Shown: positions 43,848 to 52,491 of the stretch, one piece after another
How positions within the stretch are numbered: position 1 is the stretch's first letter
Layout: each line of letters opens with the position of its first letter
Assembly (NCBI GenBank): GCA_003389215.1
Contig: QQVP01000110.1
Span: 21,694-85,693 of the forward strand
Length of the DNA stretch: 64,000 bases
Source: Planctomycetota bacterium
Lineage (GTDB): Bacteria > Planctomycetota > Planctomycetia > Pirellulales > UBA7805
Direction: 5' to 3'
Made by a program: the position numbers and the translations under genes
The notes under the pieces: model-generated
Databases searched by the model: none
What the model was told of the DNA's origin: nothing
The model's input: only the letters and a program-made list of their open reading frames with translations

Positions 43848-44701
43848 GGCTGGACGCCTTCCATGTAGATCGATTCCGGCTTGTAGACTCGCCCCTCCGA
43901 ATCGATGTCGAGTCCCGCTTCGTGAAAGCCCGGCCAGCGACTCTCTGCGGCCGCGCATCGACGCACCTCGCCGAGGCCACAACGCTCGAACAGCTGCCGG
44001 AGCGAGTAGCGGTCGTACATCCAGCGGTGAATCTCGCCGCCCTGGCGAAAGCGCCCCGCCCGGTAGGCCTCGAAGCGGCTGCCGAAGAGCCGACGCCAGA
44101 GACGTTCGCGACCACCGCGCGAGAAGAGCCGTCGCAAGCCGCGACGTTGCTTCACCTGCCGGTCCATCAGCGACTCGGTCTCGGTCCCACTGGTGGCCAC
44201 CACAAAATCACGATTGGGCACGTGGGCTTGGCGCAGATAGTCGCCCATGGCCCCGCCCGAGCGATCGCGGAGCATCTGGTCGAAGAGCATCAGCAGCGAC
44301 CACTGGTAATCGGCATCCGCACCTGGCTGACCCTCGTCGGCCCGCTGCAGGGCGTCCAGATAGACCCGCGCCAACTGCTCGACGTCGGGCACGACGACGC
44401 GCAGAATACCGCCAGGCCGCAGCATCCGCGCGGCCTCGTGCAGAAAGGTCTCACCGTCGTCACGGTCGAAGTGCTCGAGCACGTGCGAGGTGTAGACAAA
44501 GTCGAAGGAGGCGTCGGGGAAGGGCAGCGGTCGGCGCAGGTCGTGAGCAATCACGTGCGGAGAGCGGGAGCGAATGTCGACGTTCGTCCAGGACGGCACG
44601 AATCGCGAGCCGCAACCAAGGTTCAGACATTCGGCGGTGCGATTGCCCAAGGGCGCGGTCGCCGCGTCATGCTGCGTGTGTGGTTCCAGAATCGTCGCCA
44701 T
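43841..44701 (-). CDS. SAM-dependent methyltransferase (type 11-like)
   Basis: 286 residues. ECLNLGCGSRFVPSWTNVDI near 24-43 is motif I in the predicted-SAM-methyltransferase style, HDLRRPLPFPDASFDFVYTS and HVLEHFDRDDGETFLHEAAR follow, then MLRPGGILRVVVPDVEQLAR. The rest resembles methyltransferases that accompany glycosyltransferases in planctomycete envelope loci. Its last codons (CAG CCT TAT TGA) come from repeat E's end. ATG 44701 overlaps the stop of the upstream glycosyltransferase (TGATG), so the two are translationally coupled. Confidence 0.85.
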   Translation of the reverse strand: MATILEPHTQHDAATAPLGNRTAECLNLGCGSRFVPSWTNVDIRSRSPHVIAHDLRRPLPFPDASFDFVYTSHVLEHFDRDDGETFLHEAARMLRPGGILRVVVPDVEQLARVYLDALQRADEGQPGADADYQWSLLMLFDQMLRDRSGGAMGDYLRQAHVPNRDFVVATSGTETESLMDRQVKQRRGLRRLFSRGGRERLWRRLFGSRFEAYRAGRFRQGGEIHRWMYDRYSLRQLFERCGLGEVRRCAAAESRWPGFHEAGLDIDSEGRVYKPESIYMEGVQPY

Positions 44702-46020
44702 CAGGCGGCCTCCCGAGGTCGGACCACCGCGCGATCGGCCGTCAGACTTTGATACAACTCGAGGTAGCGATGAGCCTGGCTCTCGGCCTCGAACTCGCGC
44801 TCGACCATCTCACGGGCTCGCTGTCCCAAAGATCGCCGGAGCTGCGGGTTGTCGACCAAAGTCTCGAGGTTCGTCGCCAGATCCGCGGCGTCGCCGACCC
44901 GGGCCAACAAACCGGTCTCTCGTGGTCGCACGTAGTCGATGATGCCGCCGGTGTCGAAGCCGACGACCGGCACGCCGCAGGCCATCGCCTCCAAGCCGGT
45001 CATCCCGAAAGCTTCCTCGAGCGACGGCATGGCGAACAGGTCCATCGCTGCATACATTTCCGCGAGTCGGTCCTTGGCGGCAATGAAGCCGACGTTGCGT
45101 ACCTCGACGTTGCCGACCGTTGTCCCAGGTAGCTCGCCGCCGCCAAACACCAAGCCGACAGTCTTCTTGTCGGTCTTGAGCATGGAGAGCGCCGCGAGAA
45201 GCTCGCGCAGGCCCTTGCGGCGATGGTCGATCGAATCGGCTCCGAAGCCGACGACCGTGCAGTCGGAAGGCAGGTCAAAACTGCGGCGGGCGGCCGCGCG
45301 ATCGCCGGGCCGCAGCACCTCCAAGTCGAGACCGCAGTGGATCGTCTGGAAACTCCTCGCCGCGGCGGTCAGCGGTGCGGTACGGGCGAGCCGCTCCAGC
45401 CATTTGCCCACGGCCACGATGTGCAGGTTCTTCCCGACCAGGGCCGCTTCCTTGATCTCGAAGGATCGCGCTGAGAGATCACGCGGTCCGCAACGTCCAA
45501 GTTGGGGACAGTTCCCACATCCGCTTCGGAAGTTCTCGCAGCCGGCGGCGTAGTGGCATCCGCCCGTCAGCGGATTCATGTCATGCAGCGTCCAAACAAT
45601 CGGCAGATCGTCAGGAACCGTGGCAAAGAAGCTCGGGTAGTCGAGCGCGTTTCCCAGCCAATGAAGGTGCAGCACCTGACCGGCAAAGGTCTGTTCGTCG
45701 TGGGGAGTCTTCCAGCCGGCGCGCGGCAGCGTGAAAAGCTCGTAGCCTTCGGGCCGTCCCGCCAACGATCGACGAGCGACGAACTTGTTGAGATTGCGCC
45801 GCAGACGACCTTGCACGCGGTTGGCGAGACTGGCCAAGCGTCCGTCTGCCAGTTGCGGCCAGGCAACGCGACGATAGCTCGCGTCGAGCGCTTCGGTCTG
45901 GCGTCGCGCGAAGTGCCAGTAGCGACTATCGACGCCGAGATCGCGAAGCGAGTCGTGAATTCTGCGCGCGGCAATGGCGGCGCCGCCGGCGAGACCCGCG
46001 TTGAAGTGGTCAACGATCAT
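44701..46020 (-). CDS. GT4 glycosyltransferase
   Basis: 439 residues from ATG 46020; a GTG at 46050 is an alternative and neither has a strong ribosome-binding site. GT-B fold: MIVDHFNAGLAGGAAIAARR (acceptor side), IVWTLHDMNPLTGGCHYAAG with CENFRSGCGNCPQLGRC, the Cys-rich loop characteristic of this GT4 branch; then VVGFGADSIDHRRKGLRELL and the E-x7-E motif in PSLEEAFGMTGLEAMACGVP. Acts on a cell-surface polysaccharide, judging by relatives. Coupled to the methyltransferase downstream. Confidence 0.9.
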   Translation of the reverse strand: MIVDHFNAGLAGGAAIAARRIHDSLRDLGVDSRYWHFARRQTEALDASYRRVAWPQLADGRLASLANRVQGRLRRNLNKFVARRSLAGRPEGYELFTLPRAGWKTPHDEQTFAGQVLHLHWLGNALDYPSFFATVPDDLPIVWTLHDMNPLTGGCHYAAGCENFRSGCGNCPQLGRCGPRDLSARSFEIKEAALVGKNLHIVAVGKWLERLARTAPLTAAARSFQTIHCGLDLEVLRPGDRAAARRSFDLPSDCTVVGFGADSIDHRRKGLRELLAALSMLKTDKKTVGLVFGGGELPGTTVGNVEVRNVGFIAAKDRLAEMYAAMDLFAMPSLEEAFGMTGLEAMACGVPVVGFDTGGIIDYVRPRETGLLARVGDAADLATNLETLVDNPQLRRSLGQRAREMVEREFEAESQAHRYLELYQSLTADRAVVRPREAA

Positions 46021-46489
46021 GGGGAGGGAACGAGGTTCAGGGCCAGCCACGGCGTTCGACTCGTGATTTCCCCCTCCCCCCGCGGACGCCGACGAACGAT
46101 GCTGGCTCTGCCAGCGCCGGCGCTCGACAAGCCGGGGCTTGTCTTAGAACTCTATCGTCACTCGTTCCTCGCCACTCAACTCAAACTGATCGACGTTCTG
46201 CAGCCAGTCTTCCGCGGGGCGTCGCTTCCACTCGATCGTGTCGCTTGCCTCGGGCAGGGGCTGCGTGTTGCTGGCTTCCAGTTCGCCGCGCCAGCACTGA
46301 TGGCCATGTACGGCAAGTAGGGGACGCCCGACTCTGCGTCGAGAAGCGACATCGATCTGAAAAACGCTCTAAGGCGTTCGCTTCAACCGGCCACGATGCT
46401 CCCAACGCTATCGCGTAGGCCGGCGGCTCGTTAGTATGACGACAAAAGTGCGCGACCGATGTGGAGTCCCGATACCCGCGGAGTTGATG
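46021..46489. other. Intergenic with a coding remnant
   Basis: 469 bases between divergent genes. Apart from the remnant at 46144-46368 I see no feature. Confidence 0.5.
46144..46368 (-). pseudogene. C-terminal coding remnant
   Basis: 75 codons open on the minus strand with no start codon. Natural-looking protein ends the frame: LLAVHGHQCWRGELEASNTQ, PLPEASDTIEWKRRPAEDWL, QNVDQFELSGEERVTIEF, stop at 46144. Nothing recognisable precedes it. Probably the tail of a lost gene; the family is unknown. Confidence 0.4.
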
Positions 46490-47533
46490 ATGACTTGGAT
46501 TGCCTTATCGATACTGCTTGTCCTCGCGATCTGGGGAATCTGTTCGCTGGTCGAGGGTGCCGTCTACGCGGTTCGTCTGACGTACATTCGTGGTCTCATG
46601 GAGTCGGGAAGCCGGTCGGGACAGCTGCTTTCCCGATTCAAGGAGAACATCGAGCACCCGATCTCCGCCATTCTGATCGTCAACACGGCCGCCTGTGCGG
46701 CTGGGTCGGCAATTGTGGGTGCTCAAGTCAGCAGCGCATTTGGCGAAGGAGCGCTCATCTGGTTCTCCGCCTGCTTTACACTGGTCGCTCTGTTCTGCTC
46801 GGAGATCATCCCCAAGGTCCTCGGTGTCACCTACAACCGGTCGGTCTCCCGCATTGCGGCCGTGCCCCTTCACGCCGTCATCTTGGCGCTCTATCCGTTG
46901 ATTTGGTTCATCGAGCGAGTCTCGCGGTTCATCAAGCCGGGTCAACCGGTTCTCACGGCTCCCGAGGAAGAAGTGAAGCAAATGGCGATGATCAGCGCCG
47001 AAGAAGGGAGCATCATGCCTTACGAGGCCGACCTCGTGCGGAACGTCCTGCGTCTAGACAACACGGCAACGCGCGAGATCATGACCCCGCGCCCGGTTGT
47101 GCTCAAGCTGCCCGCCGACATGACCGTGCGTAGCGCTCAAAAGCACGTGGAGGAAGGGAAGTACTCCCGGATTCCGATCTTTGCGCCGCAGGACCCTGAA
47201 ACCTGGGTTGGCTTCGTTCTGAGTCGGGACGTGTTGACGACGTTAGCCAAGGACAAGTTCGACGAGCCGCTTGAATCGCTCCGGAAGCCGATGTACTTCG
47301 TTTCGGAAAAGACACGAGGTCACGTTCTGCTGCGTGCGTTCCTGAAGCGGCGCACCCACTTGTTTGGAGTTGTGGACGAGTACGGCGACGTAACGGGAAT
47401 CGTGACGCTTGAAGACGTGCTGGAGTCCCTGATTGGCGAAGAAATCGTCGATGAGCTTGACGCGGCTGTCGACATGCAGGAAGTCGCTCGTCTGCGCAAA
47501 CGGGAACGATTCGGCAAGTCGGACAAGCGGTGA
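46490..47533 (+). CDS. CNNM/CorC-type DUF21 and CBS-domain membrane protein
   Basis: 347 residues from ATG 46490, which sits six bases after GGAG; ATGs at 46436 and 46487 are in frame but worse placed. Four-helix DUF21 domain (WIALSILLVLAIWGICSLVE, ILIVNTAACAAGSAIVGAQ, SEIIPKVLGVTYNRSV), then EEEVKQMAMISAEEGSIMPY and a CBS pair (MTPRPVVLKLPADMTVRSAQ; LFGVVDEYGDVTGIVTLEDV). The family exports Mg or Co or protects against divalent metals. The C-terminal CorC_HlyC transporter-associated domain is absent, as in the shorter family members. Confidence 0.9.
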   Translation: MTWIALSILLVLAIWGICSLVEGAVYAVRLTYIRGLMESGSRSGQLLSRFKENIEHPISAILIVNTAACAAGSAIVGAQVSSAFGEGALIWFSACFTLVALFCSEIIPKVLGVTYNRSVSRIAAVPLHAVILALYPLIWFIERVSRFIKPGQPVLTAPEEEVKQMAMISAEEGSIMPYEADLVRNVLRLDNTATREIMTPRPVVLKLPADMTVRSAQKHVEEGKYSRIPIFAPQDPETWVGFVLSRDVLTTLAKDKFDEPLESLRKPMYFVSEKTRGHVLLRAFLKRRTHLFGVVDEYGDVTGIVTLEDVLESLIGEEIVDELDAAVDMQEVARLRKRERFGKSDKR

Positions 47534-47645
47534 CGAACAAGGCACGCACAAGAAGAGGGGGACGCAGCTCTCCACGACAACGAGACTCGGAGACGCTCAT
47601 GGAAGGGGGCTTGCCCTGGGAAATGCCAAGACTCTCCGTAACGCC

Positions 47646-47750
47646 TATTGAGCCCTGCGCAGCCAATGAACCAGGCCGACCAGCGGGAGGCCGGCATTCC
47701 CGCTATCACCGCCGCGGCGTAGGGCTCATTAACAACGCAGCCATCAATAG
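47646..47750 (-). repeat. 105-bp dispersed hairpin repeat, copy F
   Basis: Minus orientation, in the convergent space between the CBS protein and the P-loop ATPase. It ends in CAATAG instead of CAATAA, and carries GCGTAGGG where others have GCGAAGGG. The second 40-bp repeat starts two bases later. Confidence 0.92.
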
Positions 47751-47751
47751 A

Positions 47752-47791
47752 ATAGGTGTCGCGTCATTGGCGTAGGCGAGGCAAGTTTGGC
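47752..47791 (+). repeat. 40-bp repeat, copy 2
   Basis: 39 of 40 bases identical to 43400-43439 (A/G at one position). It follows repeat F by one base. Confidence 0.85.
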
Positions 47792-47893
47792 CACCAGACC
47801 GAAGCAGACGAATTGGTGAATTCGTCGATGCAGGTCGACGTCGCCAAGCACAGCTGCAGCTAGCCAAGACGCTAGAGATAAACGAGACCCGCT

Positions 47894-49414
47894 CTAGCCG
47901 GCCTTGCGGCATTGCTCGTTGTGCATCTCGACCAACAAGCGATGAATCCACACGGGGCGACAACGGTATCGCGTGATGCCGTCTTCTTGGAAGTCGGCAG
48001 ACATCAAGCCTGAACGGTCCAGAATCTTGGCCACGGGAAATTCCAACGACTTGCCTTGCCACAGAACGACCAGTCGGTCGTCCTCGCGAACAGGAAAGAA
48101 GCCTCGCGAGTCCACCTGACCCTCGTGCAAGTAGCGCGCGGCAACCTGTTGTAGCAGATAAAGATAGAGGTCCAATTGCTGCGGCTGCCGGGCACTCGGC
48201 CGACCGTGCGACTTGGCGCTGCGAAGCAGCCAGTGGTGCAAGTAGGCAGCCATGACGCGTCGCTCGTCAAAGGGCCGTCCGGCCAGGACCTCTTTCTCAA
48301 CGATCTCACGCATCAGGGTGTTGCCCGCAAGGTTGTCGAGCGTACTGCTCACAACGAGATGCTTGGTGGCCCAATCGACCAGAGCCTCGTCCACCTCGAC
48401 AGACATATCGTTATTGACCGCACAGGTCACCGATCGAAACTCCCCGGCGCGCTGGAAGCCTCCCCGCACCCAGTCTCGGTAGGCAGCCAGCGGCATCTTT
48501 CCCGACTCGCCGCCGTCGGGTGCCCACGACAAACCGTACTTCCACGTGTGGTAGTTCCAACTCGATACCGTCAAATCACCCGTGGTACGAAAGCACGGTG
48601 GGTGCAACCGCAGCAACGTCACCTGCGGGTAAGTCACTTCCTGACGTTGTTCGAGGCGGAAATCTTGGAAGGCCACCACCCGCCCGAAGACGAAGACCTG
48701 CACGAAAGGCCGATTGGTGGCGCGGACGAAAGCGTGGATCTGCCGCAACGTCGAGAGATAGTCATCCGGATGGATCTCGTCGAGTGAGTCGATCACGAAG
48801 ACGCTGGCGTGTTGACTCGCCAGGTGCTGACGAAATCGAGAGCTGCCGCTGTCGCGCAACGCCGGCAGTCGACCTAATTCGCACGAACCCGCCGACAGAT
48901 CGGGTCGGAAAACGCAAATCCCGTCGTCTGCCCATTGTTCGTACAATTCGCGAATGTCGACCTTATGGACGGCCGACTCGGGAAAGTCCTGCTTGAGAAT
49001 CTTGCGCTGCAAGAACGTCTTACCCACGCCCGCCGTACCGGTCACCAGGGTCATCGCTCGAAAGCCGCCGTCGGGCAGCTGGTCGTACGCCCGCTTTGCT
49101 CGATCGAGACAGGCGATCAGTTGGGGATTCTCGGCCCAATAGTAATCGGCCAACGTGGCATGACTGGGGGGGCCTTGTCGCAGAGGTTTCGGCAACACGC
49201 GCTGTTCGATTTCGAGCAGGGGCTCGACGGGAACCGCGGTGCGCAACGGACGAAAGGCGGATCCCGGAACATCCCGCTCCGATTGGCGGGCGGACGGACG
49301 CCGGGCCGTGCTGACAAGGCGGTCTTCCGCCTCGCCGAAAAGGTGCGGCAGCGTGCCGAACAACGCCAGGGCCAGCGGAAACACGATGAGATAGCTGAGG
49401 CGCGCCGATCGCAT
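47894..49414 (-). CDS. Membrane-anchored P-loop (STAND/AAA-like) ATPase of unknown function
   Basis: 506 residues. An N-terminal anchor (LSYLIVFPLALALFGTLPHL, 6-25) and a disordered linker precede an ATPase core: Walker A GTAGVGKT at 126-133, Walker B VFVIDSLDE at 205-213. The C-terminal 290 residues are helical, with HPPCFRTTGDLTVSSWNYHT and FQRAGEFRSVTCAVNNDMSV. Similar to NACHT/STAND signal-transducing ATPases, but a membrane anchor in front is unusual, and if exported the ATP site would face the wrong side; an inside C-terminus is more likely. It ends 339 bases before... the pst genes' 3' end. No partner gene. ATG 49414. Confidence 0.7.
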   Translation of the reverse strand: MRSARLSYLIVFPLALALFGTLPHLFGEAEDRLVSTARRPSARQSERDVPGSAFRPLRTAVPVEPLLEIEQRVLPKPLRQGPPSHATLADYYWAENPQLIACLDRAKRAYDQLPDGGFRAMTLVTGTAGVGKTFLQRKILKQDFPESAVHKVDIRELYEQWADDGICVFRPDLSAGSCELGRLPALRDSGSSRFRQHLASQHASVFVIDSLDEIHPDDYLSTLRQIHAFVRATNRPFVQVFVFGRVVAFQDFRLEQRQEVTYPQVTLLRLHPPCFRTTGDLTVSSWNYHTWKYGLSWAPDGGESGKMPLAAYRDWVRGGFQRAGEFRSVTCAVNNDMSVEVDEALVDWATKHLVVSSTLDNLAGNTLMREIVEKEVLAGRPFDERRVMAAYLHHWLLRSAKSHGRPSARQPQQLDLYLYLLQQVAARYLHEGQVDSRGFFPVREDDRLVVLWQGKSLEFPVAKILDRSGLMSADFQEDGITRYRCRPVWIHRLLVEMHNEQCRKAG

Positions 49415-49754
49415 CGTTGAATCCTTTCGGTTGTGGGGGAGATGTCAGGTCCACTGACAAGCCGCGATTCTAGCGACTGCGAGGCACGTGCCGAGGTTGT
49501 GCTCTGCAACTTAACCGAAACTTCATATCCAGCCGCCCGCTAGCCAGGGTCTGCGTAACCGCTCATGTCACCGTCACCTTCGCGCGTTCACAAACTTGCT
49601 GCCACCGGTCATCAGGCGGCGCGGCTCAGCATCAAGCGTCTCCGAGCGGTCACCGCTTAGGTCGCCGGCTCTGGCTCCAGTCCCGCCGGCGCGACTCCGA
49701 TTGCTGCTTGCACGGGTGGGCGATGCGGGTGGGCCATGCGGTGTGCGAGAGTCG
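49415..49754. other. Intergenic before the ATPase gene
   Basis: 340 bases between pstB's stop and the ATPase start, both on the minus strand. No phoU or other gene and no strong terminator seen; the ATPase promoter should be here. Confidence 0.5.
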
Positions 49755-50663
49755 CTATCCGAAGTGGCCCGTGATATAGAGCTCGGTGCGATTCTCTTTG
49801 GGCTTGATGAACATGTCGGCCGTCCCGCCGAACTCCACCATCACGCCGGCATACATGAACATCGTATAGTCAGAAATGCGCGCTGCCTGTTGCATATTGT
49901 GCGTGACGATGACGACCGTGTACCGCCCGCGCAGGCTGGCGATCAAGTCTTCAATCTTGCTCGTCGATACGGGATCCAACGCGGAGGTTGGCTCATCAAA
50001 CAAGACCACCTCGGGTTCGACCGCCAGAATCCGAGCGATACAGAGCCTTTGCTGCTGACCACCGGAGAGACCCAGGGCCGGGGCGTGCAAGCGGTCCTTG
50101 ACCTCGTCCCACAGGGCAGCCGCCCGCAAACTACTCTCAACAATTTCATCCAGGTCCGCTCGACCGGCAGCCATGCCGTGCAGCCGGGGTCCGTAGGCGA
50201 CATTCGCATAGATGCTCTTCGGGAAGGGGTTGGGCTTTTGAAAGACCATGCCGATCCGCCGGCGCAGCCAAACAACGTCGGTTTCCGGACGGCTGATGTC
50301 TTCGCCGTCTAGCTGGATTAAGCCGCGCGTGTAACAACCTGGGATCAGGTCGGTCATGCGGTTGACGGCGTTGAGAAACGTGCTTTTGCCGCAGCCGCTC
50401 GGGCCAATAATCGAAGTCACCTCGCCACGAGGGATTTCGACGCTCAGGTTCTTGACGGCCGCGACATCCCCGTAGAACACGGAAAAATCTCGGCAGATCA
50501 GCAACGGCGAGTCGTCCAGGTCTTCCGGTCGGTCACGTCTGGAAACTTGCTTGGCGAACTCGGAGATCGCCTCATCCCGGGAGATGTCGGGCACGGGTGG
50601 TAGCTCGCGCACGTCGACATCTCCACGTGATTTCAACTCGGTATCTTTCGTTGATGTGCTCAT
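49755..50663 (-). CDS. pstB: Phosphate ABC transporter ATP-binding protein
   Basis: ATPase of the high-affinity phosphate importer. 302 residues from ATG 50663; the longer frame to 50876 runs inside pstA. A 50-residue extra N-terminus ([20 protein letters not shown]) precedes the core. Walker [10 protein letters not shown] at 87-95, signature [20 protein letters not shown], Walker [17 protein letters not shown], and FNPFPKSI-like [20 protein letters not shown] typical of PstB. Last of the four pst genes; no phoU follows. Confidence 0.97.
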   Translation of the reverse strand: MSTSTKDTELKSRGDVDVRELPPVPDISRDEAISEFAKQVSRRDRPEDLDDSPLLICRDFSVFYGDVAAVKNLSVEIPRGEVTSIIGPSGCGKSTFLNAVNRMTDLIPGCYTRGLIQLDGEDISRPETDVVWLRRRIGMVFQKPNPFPKSIYANVAYGPRLHGMAAGRADLDEIVESSLRAAALWDEVKDRLHAPALGLSGGQQQRLCIARILAVEPEVVLFDEPTSALDPVSTSKIEDLIASLRGRYTVVIVTHNMQQAARISDYTMFMYAGVMVEFGGTADMFIKPKENRTELYITGHFG

Positions 50664-50682
50664 TGCTTGCTTGCAGGGGTTT

Positions 50683-52398
50683 TTACCAGCGTTTCTCGGA
50701 TCTCGATCGGGTGAACAGTGCCAGGCTGTTGAGCGCGCAGACGACGACGAGTAGCAAGACGATTGCCAGGGCGGCGCGTTCTTCGAACGCCCTTTGCGGC
50801 ATCTCCCACCAGGAGAAAATCTGCGCTGGCATGACGGTAGCGGCATCGGAGGGAGACATGGGAATGTCGGGCACAAAGGCCACCAGTCCGACGATGATCA
50901 AAGGCGCTGTTTCTCCCATCGCTTGCGCGATTCCCAGGATGCTGCCCGTCAAAATCCCGGAAATGGACGCGGGCAGAACATGATGCAGGACCACTTGCCA
51001 ACGGGTTGCCCCCATGGAGAAGCCAGCCATGCGTATCGAGTCGGGTACGGCGCGCAATGCCGCACGCGAACTGATGATGATGATCGGCAAGGTCATCAAT
51101 GCCAAGGTGGCGCCCCCGACCAGCACCGAGGCCCGGGGCAGACCGAAGAAATTGATCAAGGCCGCCAAACCCAACACGCCGAAGAGGATGGAAGGGATGG
51201 CCGCCAGATTGTTGATGTTGACCTCGATAACCTGAGTGAGCCAGTTGTCAGGGGCGAACTCTTCAAGATAGATCGACGTCAGTACGCCGATCGGGACACA
51301 GATGATGAAGACCAGGGTCAGCACGTACACCGAGCCAACGACCGCCGACTTCATGCCGGCGGCCTCGGGAAGCTTCGAGTCGCCATTGAAGAAGAAGTAG
51401 TGGTTGAATACCAGGCGAATCTGGTCCGCCTTAAGGAGACGATCGATTCGGCCGCGCGTCTCCCATGCCTGCGCTTCGAGCTGCAGCTGCTCTTCGTTGG
51501 GAACGATTATGGGCTGGGCATCTTGCCGGCTGACTTGCTTCTCGCGCAACTCTTGACAGGCCGCGATGACAGCCGCCACGTCGGGATCGGCCACGGCAGG
51601 CAACTCGATGGCCCGCATCAGCTGCTCATAGGTCTCCGCGCGGTGGCCGACCTCGCTGTGCTTTCCCTTGACGTATTGGTCGATATCCGACTCCGCCAAG
51701 ACCCAACGCTCGACGGTCTTTCCGTCGCCGAATGCCGCGTGGTCAAATTCCAATCGAAGCCTGCCCGCCTGGTCGAGTCTCTCGGCCGACTCCCGGGTGT
51801 CGCTGTCCAGGCCCGTCGAATCGAGCAGGAACTGCTGCAGCCCGGCGGATCCGCGCAACCACGCTTGCTTCGTCGTGCCCAGCAGCGAGGGGTCTTTCTC
51901 GGCGTCCTGCCGCAACGATTCCAGGCTCTCCTCTTCGATCATCGCCAGCAGATGCTCACGCGAAACGTGGAGCGGTGCCAGATCTTGCAGAAAGATGGGG
52001 AAGTCCGCCTTGGTGAGCGTCATATCCCGGATCGCGGACGCCGGGTCGCTAGCGAAGTCTTCGTCATAGTGAACCGTGACACTGATTTCGGCGCGGCGAC
52101 CCTCTTTCGAGACGTCTCGCACGCTGGAGTGGCTCACCAGGTCACGAACATCCTCCGGAAACGCGGTGCTGGGATCAGCAACACTGTCGGGCCGGTAGGA
52201 GATCGTGGTGAGGATCTCCGTTTGGCGCAGCGCCGAAGCACCTCGCCGAATCAGGTCGACGAGAAAGATCCCCAGAAAACCTGCGGCGACGAGCAAGGCG
52301 GCCAAGGTGTAAACCTTGAAGCGGCGGTCACGTCGATAGCGACGTTTCCGCTGTCGGAGCTCTCGTTCGAGATTTCTTCTTGATCCTGACTCTGGCAT
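50683..52398 (-). CDS. pstA: Phosphate ABC transporter permease, long form
   Basis: 571 residues, about twice the usual PstA. The first helix ([20 protein letters not shown]) is followed by a periplasmic insert of about 290 residues (roughly 55-345), then five helices of the permease domain with the EAA-like loop [39 protein letters not shown]. Such a long insert resembles the DUF3333-containing PstA proteins of alphaproteobacteria, which pair with long PstC. Works with PstC as the channel. Begins 93 bases after pstC and ends 19 bases before pstB. Confidence 0.93.
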   Translation of the reverse strand: MPESGSRRNLERELRQRKRRYRRDRRFKVYTLAALLVAAGFLGIFLVDLIRRGASALRQTEILTTISYRPDSVADPSTAFPEDVRDLVSHSSVRDVSKEGRRAEISVTVHYDEDFASDPASAIRDMTLTKADFPIFLQDLAPLHVSREHLLAMIEEESLESLRQDAEKDPSLLGTTKQAWLRGSAGLQQFLLDSTGLDSDTRESAERLDQAGRLRLEFDHAAFGDGKTVERWVLAESDIDQYVKGKHSEVGHRAETYEQLMRAIELPAVADPDVAAVIAACQELREKQVSRQDAQPIIVPNEEQLQLEAQAWETRGRIDRLLKADQIRLVFNHYFFFNGDSKLPEAAGMKSAVVGSVYVLTLVFIICVPIGVLTSIYLEEFAPDNWLTQVIEVNINNLAAIPSILFGVLGLAALINFFGLPRASVLVGGATLALMTLPIIIISSRAALRAVPDSIRMAGFSMGATRWQVVLHHVLPASISGILTGSILGIAQAMGETAPLIIVGLVAFVPDIPMSPSDAATVMPAQIFSWWEMPQRAFEERAALAIVLLLVVVCALNSLALFTRSRSEKRW

Positions 52399-52491
52399 TT
52401 TGGAACGACCCGTCTTGCCGGCGACGGCGGTGCCTTACGGCGACGGTGACAACGGGCTCGGTGGCTTCTGGTTGGGTGCCGGACTTCGGTT

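Noticed and set aside
1039..47750. Conserved micro-protein in the 105-bp repeats ([20 protein letters not shown])
   Set aside because: Several frames are open at once, which is expected from short repeat DNA, and changes between copies alter residues freely. There is no shared ribosome-binding site or upstream region.
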